Part shown: piece after piece, positions 8,235-15,474 of the stretch | How positions within the stretch are numbered: the first letter of the stretch is position 1 | Layout: every line of letters starts with the position of its first letter | DNA from: W0P28-013 sp051878315 | GTDB taxonomy: Bacteria; Bacteroidota; Bacteroidia; Bacteroidales; Paludibacteraceae | DNA: 28,830 nucleotides | NCBI GenBank assembly: GCA_051878315.1 | Contig: JBJEJW010000008.1 | Location: 1 to 28,830 of the forward strand | Direction: 5' to 3' | The notes under the pieces: generated by a model | Database searches by the model: none | Told to the model about the DNA's origin: nothing | What the model saw: only the letters and a program-made list of their open reading frames with translations | Position numbers and translations under genes: made by a program

Positions 8235-9116
8235 ATGTTACACTCGATGACGGGCTACGGAAAAGCCACCAACGAATACAATAACAAAAAAATTACGGTT
8301 GAAATAAAATCGTTAAATTCCAAACAAGTTGACCTATCGGCACGCATCGCCAATGCCTATCGCGACAAAGAAATTGACTTGCGTACAATGGTGGCACAAC
8401 GTCTGGAACGCGGCAAAATAGACTTTACGCTGACCGTAGAAGATACTTGTGGAACTGCTGCCGCCAGCATTAACCAGAACGTGGTGGGCAACTACTACAA
8501 ACAATTGCTCGACATGGCGGAACGACTGCAAATACCATTGCCGGCCGAAGCCAACCTGTTCGATACACTTTTGCGTCTGCCCGATGCGCTGAAAACCGAT
8601 ACTCCGATAGTCGATGCTGACGAATACAAAGTCGTGTTCGATACGGTTTCATGTGCTATAGAACAATTAGTGGCTTTTCGCCAACAAGAAGGAGCGGCTT
8701 TGCAACGGATGTTCGCCGAAAAACTCGAGCGTATCGGCGCATTGTTGATCGAAGTTGACCAATACGAGTCTGAACGCATCACAAAAATACGCACACATCT
8801 GCTCGACAATCTGAAAGAAATTGAGGCCAAAGTAGCCGTCGATCGTAACCGTTTCGAACAAGAGTTGATTTACTATATCGAAAAACTTGATGTGAACGAA
8901 GAGAAAGTGCGCCTGCGCAACCATCTCAAATATTTTGCCGAAACAATGGAACACGAACATGCCGCCGGCAAAAAACTCGGATTCATCGCCCAAGAAATGG
9001 GGCGCGAAATCAATACGCTAGGCTCCAAATCGAACCACAGCGAAATGCAAATCATTGTCGTCAAAATGAAAGACGAGTTGGAACAAATTAAAGAACAAGT
9101 ATTGAACGTATTGTAA
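8235..9116 (+). CDS. yicC: YicC/YloC family endoribonuclease
   Basis: This 293-residue protein has the family start MLHSMTGYGKA and the conserved C-terminal blocks ERGKIDFTLTVE, HLKYFAETMEHEHAAGKKLGFIAQEMGREINTLGSKSNHSEMQ and VVKMKDELEQIKEQV. YicC proteins are endoribonucleases (E. coli YicC acts on the small RNA RyhB), cytoplasmic and widely conserved. Length matches the usual 285-295 residues. It is the first gene of a seven-gene plus-strand unit; guanylate kinase follows 18 bases later, a pairing conserved in many bacteria. The central part is rich in charged helices and likely mediates oligomer formation; that is inference. Confidence 0.92.
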   Translation: MLHSMTGYGKATNEYNNKKITVEIKSLNSKQVDLSARIANAYRDKEIDLRTMVAQRLERGKIDFTLTVEDTCGTAAASINQNVVGNYYKQLLDMAERLQIPLPAEANLFDTLLRLPDALKTDTPIVDADEYKVVFDTVSCAIEQLVAFRQQEGAALQRMFAEKLERIGALLIEVDQYESERITKIRTHLLDNLKEIEAKVAVDRNRFEQELIYYIEKLDVNEEKVRLRNHLKYFAETMEHEHAAGKKLGFIAQEMGREINTLGSKSNHSEMQIIVVKMKDELEQIKEQVLNVL

Positions 9117-9134
9117 ACATCACCACTTCCTGTC

Positions 9135-9713
9135 ATGGCAAACAAGCAAGGCAAAATCATTATCGTGTGCGCACCATCGGGTAGCGGAAAAAGCACACTC
9201 GAACAATATCTGATGGCACAAAGTGACCAAAAAATCGAATTTTCGGTATCGGCTACCAGTCGGCCGCCTCGCGGTAGTGAGCGCAACGGCGTGGAATATT
9301 TTTTTCTGTCGCCGGACGAATTTCATCAAAAAATCGCCGAAAATGCGTTCGTCGAATACGAAGAAGTGTACGAAAACTGCTTCTATGGCACACTGAAATC
9401 TGAAGTGGATAACAAACTTTCCAAAGGTGCCAACTTGTTATTCGACGTCGATGTGAAAGGTGGACTCAACATCAAACGCATGTATGGCGATAGGGCATTG
9501 GCACTATTTGTGCAACCGCCATCAACAGACGAATTGCGTCGTCGTTTGGTCGGCCGCGCTACCGATTCGCCCGAAATGATAGAAAAACGTTTGACAAAAG
9601 CCACATGGGAAATGCAGTTTGCACCGCAATTCGATGCCGTTATCGTCAACGATGATTTGGCAACAGCACAAACAGAAATACTAAATATTGTTACAAATTT
9701 TTTAAATAAATAA
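9135..9713 (+). CDS. gmk: Guanylate kinase
   Basis: This 192-residue enzyme phosphorylates GMP to GDP with ATP. The P-loop APSGSGKST is at residues 13-21 (Lys19). The GMP-binding part follows: SVSATSRPPRGSERNGVEYFFLS with the conserved Ser/Thr-Arg, then FVEYEEVYENCFYGT carrying Glu and Tyr ligands. The lid includes RRRLVGRATDS, and the C-terminal core includes FDAVIVNDDL. Length is normal. It sits between yicC and fabD with 18- and 23-base gaps, so it is probably co-transcribed with both. Confidence 0.95.
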   Translation: MANKQGKIIIVCAPSGSGKSTLEQYLMAQSDQKIEFSVSATSRPPRGSERNGVEYFFLSPDEFHQKIAENAFVEYEEVYENCFYGTLKSEVDNKLSKGANLLFDVDVKGGLNIKRMYGDRALALFVQPPSTDELRRRLVGRATDSPEMIEKRLTKATWEMQFAPQFDAVIVNDDLATAQTEILNIVTNFLNK

Positions 9714-9736
9714 AATAACAAAAAACTTATATCATT

Positions 9737-10606
9737 ATGAAAGCGTATGTATTCCCCGGACAGGGGGCTCAATTTGTAGGCATGGGCAAAGATTTGTACG
9801 AATCGTCGTCCCTTGCTAAAAACTTATTCGAACAAGCCAACGAGATTCTTGGTTTCCGCATCACCGATGTAATGTTTGCCGGCGACGACGACGATTTGCG
9901 TCAAACCAAAGTGACGCAACCGGCCGTTTTCCTCCATTCTGTCATATCGGCATTGGTGTTGGGCAACGATTTTTGTCCTGATATGGTGGCCGGTCATTCG
10001 TTGGGCGAATATTCTGCATTGGTGGCTGCCGGTGCTTTGTCGTTCGATGATGGATTGAAACTTGTGGCCGCACGGGCGCGTGCCATGCAAAAAGCGTGCG
10101 AAATGCAACCCGGCACCATGGCTGCCGTCATTGCCTTGCCCGATGCACAAATCGAAGACATTCTGAAAACAATTGATGGCGTGGTAGTGCCGGCTAATTA
10201 CAATTGTCCGGGTCAGTTGGTTATTTCCGGTGCGGTTGAAGCCATCGATGCGGCTTGTGTCAAACTGAAAGAAGCCGGAGCCAAACGCGCACTCAAACTT
10301 GCCGTAGGCGGTGCTTTTCACTCGCCACTGATGGAACCGGCACGTGCCGAACTCGAAACGGCTATTCGTGCAACCGAGTTCCGTCAACCGATATGCCCGG
10401 TCTATCAAAACGTCGATGCCATGCCACATACCGCTCCCGACGAATTGAAAGCCAACTGTATTGCACAACTCACAGGCGCTGTGCGTTGGTCGTACAGCGT
10501 GCAAAATATGATTGCCGATGGCGCCGATTATTTCAAAGAATTGGGCCCCGGTACTGTATTGCAAGGCTTGATTCACAAGATTGATCCTAACGTTACGGCC
10601 GAATAG
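9737..10606 (+). CDS. fabD: Malonyl-CoA:ACP transacylase
   Basis: This 289-residue enzyme moves the malonyl group from CoA to acyl carrier protein at the start of type II fatty acid synthesis. The start FPGQGAQ (6-12) and the nucleophile motif GHSLGEYSAL with Ser88 are present. Arg113 in the AARAR segment is the malonyl-carboxylate-binding arginine, and His195 in GGAFHSPLME completes the catalytic pair. Gln61 in VTQPAVF forms part of the oxyanion hole. All key residues are intact and the length is typical (about 290-310). It is placed within the gmk-fabD-nagB operon rather than in a fab cluster. Confidence 0.95.
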   Translation: MKAYVFPGQGAQFVGMGKDLYESSSLAKNLFEQANEILGFRITDVMFAGDDDDLRQTKVTQPAVFLHSVISALVLGNDFCPDMVAGHSLGEYSALVAAGALSFDDGLKLVAARARAMQKACEMQPGTMAAVIALPDAQIEDILKTIDGVVVPANYNCPGQLVISGAVEAIDAACVKLKEAGAKRALKLAVGGAFHSPLMEPARAELETAIRATEFRQPICPVYQNVDAMPHTAPDELKANCIAQLTGAVRWSYSVQNMIADGADYFKELGPGTVLQGLIHKIDPNVTAE

Positions 10607-10638
10607 CAGCGATACAAACCGTTAATAAACATACTGTT

Positions 10639-11448
10639 ATGAGAGTTATCATCGAACCGGATTACGCTGAAGTATCGCGCTGGGCTGCGCGTTATGTCGC
10701 TCAACGCATCTTGGCCGCATCGCCTACAGCCGACAAACCATTTGTGCTTGGATTGCCTACCGGCTCTTCGCCATTGGGGATGTATCGCGAACTCATCAGC
10801 CTGAACCGCCAAGGCATTGTTTCGTTCCGAAATGTCATTACATTCAATATGGACGAGTACATCGGCTTGCCCGAAGAACATCCCGAAAGTTATCATTCGT
10901 TCATGTGGAACAACTTTTTCAAACACATCGACATTAAACACGAAAATGTCAATATCCTGAATGGCAATGCTGACGATTTGGAGGCCGAATGCGAACGCTA
11001 CGAAGCCAAAATCAAAGCGGTTGGCGGTATCGATTTGTTTCTTGGCGGCATCGGCCCTGATGGGCATATCGCTTTCAACGAACCGGGATCGTCGTTGTCC
11101 TCGCGCACGCGCCAAAAATCGTTGACAACCGATACCATTATTGCCAATTCGCGTTTCTTCGATAACGATGTAAACAAAGTACCGAAAACGGCATTGACTG
11201 TCGGTGTCGGTACGGTACTCGATGCAAAAGAGGTGCTCATCATCGTCAACGGACACAATAAAGCCCGCGCTTTGCAACACGCTGTCGAAGAGGGCGTTTC
11301 GCACATGTGGACCGTGAGTGCACTGCAGATGCATCCAAAAGGTATCATCGTGTGCGACTACGAAGCGTGCTACGAACTGAAAGTCGGAACGTATCGCTAT
11401 TTCCTAGACATTGAGAAAAATAACCTGAATGCCGATAATCTGCTTTAG
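10639..11448 (+). CDS. nagB: Glucosamine-6-phosphate deaminase
   Basis: This 269-residue enzyme converts glucosamine 6-phosphate to fructose 6-phosphate and ammonia, linking amino-sugar use to glycolysis. The catalytic residues fall at the same numbers as in the E. coli enzyme: Asp72 in NMDEY, Asp141 and His143 in GPDGHIAFNEP, and Glu148. The phosphate-binding LPTGSSPLGMY loop is at residues 39-49. The C-terminal YRYFLDIEKNNL region corresponds to the allosteric GlcNAc-6-P area. It lies between fabD and alr, 14 bases before the latter. Other nag genes are not nearby. The role may be feeding or draining the amino-sugar pool for cell-wall synthesis, which would fit the alr neighbour; that is inference. 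Confidence 0.95.
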   Translation: MRVIIEPDYAEVSRWAARYVAQRILAASPTADKPFVLGLPTGSSPLGMYRELISLNRQGIVSFRNVITFNMDEYIGLPEEHPESYHSFMWNNFFKHIDIKHENVNILNGNADDLEAECERYEAKIKAVGGIDLFLGGIGPDGHIAFNEPGSSLSSRTRQKSLTTDTIIANSRFFDNDVNKVPKTALTVGVGTVLDAKEVLIIVNGHNKARALQHAVEEGVSHMWTVSALQMHPKGIIVCDYEACYELKVGTYRYFLDIEKNNLNADNLL

Positions 11449-11462
11449 TTAATCGACAACGT

Positions 11463-13004
11463 ATGAATGTAACGCAAAAAACGCCACGTTTTGAAGTCGA
11501 AGCCGGCATCAACGGTTGTTTGCTGGTACGCGATACGCACGACTCCGATTTGACATCGCTTACCAAGCACGCACTCGGATTTCTGGAACAACAGTCGGCC
11601 AACCAAAACTTACGCCGCACTCTCATCGTATCCGATATAAATGGCGACGAGGTCGTGTGCGAAATGTTTTATGCCAACATTAGGCAAGTGATAGAATCGC
11701 ATACTGTGAATAGGATTATTTTTGTTGGTAACGACCTGTATTCGCACTCGAAACTATTTGATATTCAGAACAAAGCGTTTTTTGGCACGACAGCTGACTT
11801 TTTAGGGTCGGATATTGTTTCAACATTCAAAGACGAAGCCATTTTGCTGAAAATAGCGCCGGAATTTGATCCTGAACGCATCTTGGCGCATTTGCGTTTG
11901 CTGGCGCACGATACTGTCATGGAAATCAATTTCGATGCCATGTTTCACAATATCGACTACTTCCGCTCGAAACTGAAAGCGACCACCAAATTGATGTGTA
12001 TGGTGAAAGCATCGGCCTATGGCAGTGGCTCTATTGAAGTAGCGCAAGCGATGCAGCATCATGGTGTCGATTATCTCGGTGTGGCATTTGTCAACGAAGG
12101 TGTCGAACTGCGACAAGCCGGCATCAATCTGCCTATCATTGTGCTTGACCCGATGGAAACGGCATTGCATCATCTGTTCAAATACCAACTTGAACCCGAA
12201 ATCTGCTCGTTCCATTTTTTGAAACTTGTTATTGCCGAAGCACAACGACACGGACTTTCCGATTATCCCATTCACATTAAACTCGACACAGGTATGCATC
12301 GCGCCGGTTTTGAAACCGACGACATAGCACAAGTATGCGCCATTCTTCAAGGACAAACGGCAGTACGCGTCGCATCGACTTTTTCGCATCTGGCTGCCGC
12401 CGATGAGCCTACACCGGAAATGGATGCGTTCACGTTACGGCAAATTGCGCTTTTTCGCCAAAATGCCGAAATGTTAGAACACGGACTCGGTTACACCGTT
12501 ATCAAACATACGCTGAACACCGCCGGTATCGAACGTTTCCCCGACTATCAATTTGATATGGTACGATTGGGCATCGGATTGTGGGGTATGAACTGCGTAA
12601 ACGAACAGAAACTGCGTAACGTCTGTTCGCTGAGTACACATATCATGCAACTGAAAACAGTCAAAGCCGGCGATACGGTAGGGTACAATCGACGCGGGAA
12701 AATCGAACACGATACCGAAATCGCTCTGTTGCCGATAGGCTATGCCGATGGCATGGATCGCCGACTAGGCAACGGCGTTGGAGTCGTATTCTACCATGGA
12801 CAGCGAGCACCGATAGTAGGCAATATCTGCATGGATTTGATGATGGTAGATGTTACAGGACTAAATGCCGAAGTGGGCGACGAAGTAGTCGTGTTTGGCG
12901 ACAACCACCGTATATCCGATATTGCCACCCTGTTAGGTACCATTCCGTACGAAGTCCTTACGTCTATCGCTTCGCGCGTGCGACGCGTTTATTTCAGGGA
13001 ATAA
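11463..13004 (+). CDS. alr: Alanine racemase with N-terminal MurF C-domain remnant
   Basis: This 513-residue protein should interconvert L- and D-alanine for peptidoglycan using PLP. From about residue 150 it is a complete alanine racemase: PLP Lys182 in MVKASAYGSGS, the KLDTGMHRAGF and FDMVRLGIGLWG motifs, the second catalytic Tyr408 in VGYNRRG, and PIGYADGMDR, GNICMDLMMVDVT and IPYEVLT in the C-terminal barrel. Residues 1-150 look like the last domain of MurF (GINGCLLVRDTHDSD, TLIVSDI). Many Bacteroidota encode a MurF-Alr fusion of about 830 residues; here the MurF ATP-binding and first domains are absent, and nagB ends only 14 bases upstream. The racemase should work, but the MurF part cannot be a ligase. 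Confidence 0.9.
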   Translation: MNVTQKTPRFEVEAGINGCLLVRDTHDSDLTSLTKHALGFLEQQSANQNLRRTLIVSDINGDEVVCEMFYANIRQVIESHTVNRIIFVGNDLYSHSKLFDIQNKAFFGTTADFLGSDIVSTFKDEAILLKIAPEFDPERILAHLRLLAHDTVMEINFDAMFHNIDYFRSKLKATTKLMCMVKASAYGSGSIEVAQAMQHHGVDYLGVAFVNEGVELRQAGINLPIIVLDPMETALHHLFKYQLEPEICSFHFLKLVIAEAQRHGLSDYPIHIKLDTGMHRAGFETDDIAQVCAILQGQTAVRVASTFSHLAAADEPTPEMDAFTLRQIALFRQNAEMLEHGLGYTVIKHTLNTAGIERFPDYQFDMVRLGIGLWGMNCVNEQKLRNVCSLSTHIMQLKTVKAGDTVGYNRRGKIEHDTEIALLPIGYADGMDRRLGNGVGVVFYHGQRAPIVGNICMDLMMVDVTGLNAEVGDEVVVFGDNHRISDIATLLGTIPYEVLTSIASRVRRVYFRE

Positions 13005-13024
13005 GCACAACACCACAGACACAC

Positions 13025-13627
13025 ATGGCCGATACCTATTTGACCATAGCGCATACATCCGAAGGATATTACAAAGAAAAAGGCAGCCGCTTTTTAGCTT
13101 TTGCACATCCGGTGCGCACCGTGCAAGAGGTAAAAACATTGGTCGAGTCGGCACGCAAAACCTATCACGATGCACGGCATGTATGTTATGCCTATATGTT
13201 GGGTGGCGAACGCACCGAGTTTCGCGCTAACGACGATGGTGAACCGACAGGCACGGCCGGAAAACCAATTCTCGGGCAAATCAATGCACACCAATTATCC
13301 GACGTGCTGATTATTGTCGTACGCTATTTCGGAGGCATATTGTTAGGTACCGGCGGACTTGTTCAAGCTTACAAAACAGCTGCCGCCGACGCATTAAATA
13401 ACAATACGATTGTAGAACGCACCGTAGAAGTGTTACATACCATACGCTACGATTACGCACAACTGAATGTGGTGATGCGGATAGTCAAAGAATATGGACT
13501 GACCATCGTCGAACAACAGCAAGGTTTGGAGTGTACATTGCGATTTTCCGTGCGCCAATCGTTCGCCCCAATGGTCATCAATCTGTTGACACAAAATATG
13601 AACATTAAACTAATAGACAACGTATGA
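13025..13627 (+). CDS. IMPACT/YigZ family protein
   Basis: This 200-residue protein has the two UPF0029/IMPACT signatures: DARHVCYAYMLGG, then ANDDGEPTGTAGKPILGQI (around residues 75-93), and VVRYFGGILLGTGGLVQAY. The C-terminal ferredoxin-like domain follows (DYAQLNVVMRIVKEYGL). Bacterial YigZ proteins resemble the eukaryotic translation regulator IMPACT. A link to translation or ribosomes is suspected but the biochemical activity is unsettled. It begins 20 bases after alr, and its stop overlaps the start of the next gene by four bases (ATGA), so both belong to the long operon. Confidence 0.9.
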   Translation: MADTYLTIAHTSEGYYKEKGSRFLAFAHPVRTVQEVKTLVESARKTYHDARHVCYAYMLGGERTEFRANDDGEPTGTAGKPILGQINAHQLSDVLIIVVRYFGGILLGTGGLVQAYKTAAADALNNNTIVERTVEVLHTIRYDYAQLNVVMRIVKEYGLTIVEQQQGLECTLRFSVRQSFAPMVINLLTQNMNIKLIDNV

Positions 13628-14043
13628 AAAACCAACATCTCGTAACAAGCCTCGCAGCCGTAGCCGTTTTGTTGTGCGGTTGCGTATCCGAAATGGAAAT
13701 TTCGATAGAACAAGTGTACAGCGTCGGTGTTTTTGAATCGGAGTTTACATCCAACGATTCGGTGCTGGTGTTGAAGTATCTGCAAGATAAAGGATGCCCG
13801 CTTGGCGGTGTCACTATGCGGTTCAAAAGCGATAGTATGTATGGGTGCGACAGCGCTTGTAACAAGGCCATGACCGACATCACACAGCGATTGTCGATAG
13901 CGGAATTGGACTCGTTGGCGCTCAGCGACCAATGCCGTTTCAAATATGCCGCTGCACGCTACGGCCAAACATATACACCGCCATACGAAACAATAGTTGT
14001 TTATGTCGGCGCGTTTGATTATCAACGACAAAATAAAGAATAG
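13624..14043 (+). CDS. Small cysteine-containing lipoprotein, unknown function
   Basis: This 139-residue protein starts with a hydrophobic signal peptide ending in a lipobox-like LCGC, so Cys20 should be lipidated after export. The Cys at the -2 position is a less usual lipobox residue. The residues after it (VSEMEIS) are partly acidic, which in Bacteroidota can favour surface display. Four further cysteines (58, 75, 79, 104) could form two disulfides. I do not recognise a family. The start codon overlaps the YigZ stop (ATGA), indicating translational coupling, and this is the last gene of the operon. Function is unassigned. Confidence 0.7.
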   Translation: MKNQHLVTSLAAVAVLLCGCVSEMEISIEQVYSVGVFESEFTSNDSVLVLKYLQDKGCPLGGVTMRFKSDSMYGCDSACNKAMTDITQRLSIAELDSLALSDQCRFKYAAARYGQTYTPPYETIVVYVGAFDYQRQNKE

Positions 14044-14054
14044 TTCAAAAAGTA

Positions 14055-14085
14055 TTGCAAATATCATTTTTTTTATCTAATTTTG
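14055..14085 (+). promoter_or_regulatory. Promoter of the Tyr/His-rich protein and porin
   Basis: TTG (14055-14057), 20 bases, then TAATTTTG (14078-14085), a match to the Bacteroidota promoter. The start site would be near 14092, giving a leader of about 127 bases before the ATG at 14219. Confidence 0.55.
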
Positions 14086-14206
14086 TCATAAAAATTGGGC
14101 ATCCAATACAAAATGTTGTAAATTTTATATAAATAAATTTAATCATATCTGTTTTGCACAATATTTGCGCATCTTATAAAAAGTTTAATGTGGAATTTCT
14201 TTAAAA

Positions 14207-14214
14207 AAGGAGGT
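14207..14214 (+). promoter_or_regulatory. Canonical Shine-Dalgarno AAGGAGGT
   Basis: AAGGAGGT, fully complementary to the 16S rRNA tail, ends four bases before the ATG at 14219. Bacteroidota genes rarely carry such a site, and no other gene start in this window shows one, so it stands out as a sign of special translation or of a gene acquired from elsewhere. Confidence 0.7.
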
Positions 14215-14218
14215 TATT

Positions 14219-15436
14219 ATGAAACGCTTTAGTCTATTTTTTGCAGTAAGTTTGCTCGCGTCAGTAACCGTTTTTGCTCAGTACGACGATATTTATTTCA
14301 ATCCCAAGACTGATATCAAAACCGTGAAGGTAACGGTTAGTACCACTTCGTCGGCTGCGGCTAAAACCACTGTTTCGGTTACGACAACCGCCGATCCCGA
14401 CATCAGTCTGACCGAAGAAGATTACACCTATACTAATAGGTTGAATAAATTTCACAGCCAAAACTTGTTGGTACATATCGATGGCAACGACACCACGATT
14501 TACGACATCGAAAACGGGCGTTACATTGTATCGCTTGGCAATGATGTTGAGATAGAACCGTACAACGCGTCCGACAATAGTTCGGTAACCAATGTGTATG
14601 TCAACAACTTCGATTACGGTTTGGATTACTACGGCTGGAATTATTGGTATCGTCCGTATCGTTATTATTATTATGGTTATGCCTACAATCCGTGGTATTG
14701 GAGTTATTACGATGCTTGGTATCGTCCGTGGTATTATTATCATCCGTATGCGTATCATCATCACTATCACCACCATCATCATCCGGTATATCACAAACCG
14801 CACTATGGCGGTGGGTCGCACAGCAATGTTGGCAACAACTATGCTTCCGCATCGAACGAAACCTATCGTTTGCAGCACAATAGTGCAGGTCGTTATGGCG
14901 GCACACGTACGGCGGTAAGCAGCAGCGCTTCGACTAGTTCGCGTGGCACCACGATACAAAACTCATCGTCATCGACGACACGTACGCAGACTACGCGTTC
15001 TGAAGTGGTGCGCGATGGTAATGGCAGACCGGCAGCAACTTCGGTTCAAAACAGTGGTTCGCGTCAAACGGTACGCGTGTCGTCCGATACGGGCACACGC
15101 AGCAGCGGCACTGTAAACAACAGCACACAAACGAGTGGAGCAGTGCGTCAAAGCAGCAGTTCGTCATCGTCGGGCACACGCAGTAGTGCTACATCGACAT
15201 CGCAACGCACTTCGTCGTCGTCATCGTCGAGCACCACGCGTACTAATGCGCAATCGACTTCGCGTCAAACACAATCGTCGGCTTCGCAACGCAGTTCGAG
15301 CAGCACTCGTTCGTCGAGTTCGAGCAGCGTGTCGTCGGGACGCAGCAGCAGTTCGTCATCGTCAAGTACACGCTCGTCGGGTACGCGTTCGTCGTCGGGT
15401 AGTCATGGAGGAAGCAGCAGCAACACGCGTCGATAA
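14219..15436 (+). CDS. Secreted Tyr/His-rich and Ser/Arg-rich low-complexity protein
   Basis: This 405-residue protein has a signal peptide (1-20) with predicted cleavage at VFA|Q, the usual Bacteroidota pattern. Residues 21-125 form an ordinary domain starting YDDIYFNP. Residues 131-196 are dominated by Tyr, Trp, His, Pro and Arg, including a run of His at 180-188. From about residue 210 to the end the chain is almost only Ser, Thr, Arg, Gly, Ala and Gln and is certainly disordered. The DDIYFNP start recalls uncharacterised Bacteroidales proteins encoded next to OmpP1-like porins, and a porin gene does follow 38 bases downstream. Roles in metal binding, cell-surface adhesion or assembly are possible but not shown. 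Confidence 0.75.
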   Translation: MKRFSLFFAVSLLASVTVFAQYDDIYFNPKTDIKTVKVTVSTTSSAAAKTTVSVTTTADPDISLTEEDYTYTNRLNKFHSQNLLVHIDGNDTTIYDIENGRYIVSLGNDVEIEPYNASDNSSVTNVYVNNFDYGLDYYGWNYWYRPYRYYYYGYAYNPWYWSYYDAWYRPWYYYHPYAYHHHYHHHHHPVYHKPHYGGGSHSNVGNNYASASNETYRLQHNSAGRYGGTRTAVSSSASTSSRGTTIQNSSSSTTRTQTTRSEVVRDGNGRPAATSVQNSGSRQTVRVSSDTGTRSSGTVNNSTQTSGAVRQSSSSSSSGTRSSATSTSQRTSSSSSSSTTRTNAQSTSRQTQSSASQRSSSSTRSSSSSSVSSGRSSSSSSSSTRSSGTRSSSGSHGGSSSNTRR

Positions 15437-15474
15437 ATACAATTTTATGGTATATTACAAAAACATGCAATAGT

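Larger units (their letters stand above)
14044..14218. other. AT-rich intergenic region with long 5' leader
   Basis: This 175-base gap is very AT-rich compared with its flanks. It holds a promoter (14055-14085), a small ATTGG/CCAAT inverted repeat near 14094-14107 and an unusually strong ribosome binding site (14207-14214). The predicted leader of about 127 bases is long for this window. I see no recognisable riboswitch or terminator. Confidence 0.5.

Noticed and set aside
11449..11462. Missing MurF N-terminus as an out-of-frame stretch upstream of alr
   Set aside because: Only 14 bases separate alr from the complete nagB gene, so there is no room for hidden MurF sequence in any frame.
14261..14959. 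Minus-strand frame rich in Ile/Val/Arg opposite the Tyr/His-rich gene
   Set aside because: Its composition is just the complement of the Tyr/His codon runs. The plus strand has a signal peptide, promoter and Shine-Dalgarno.
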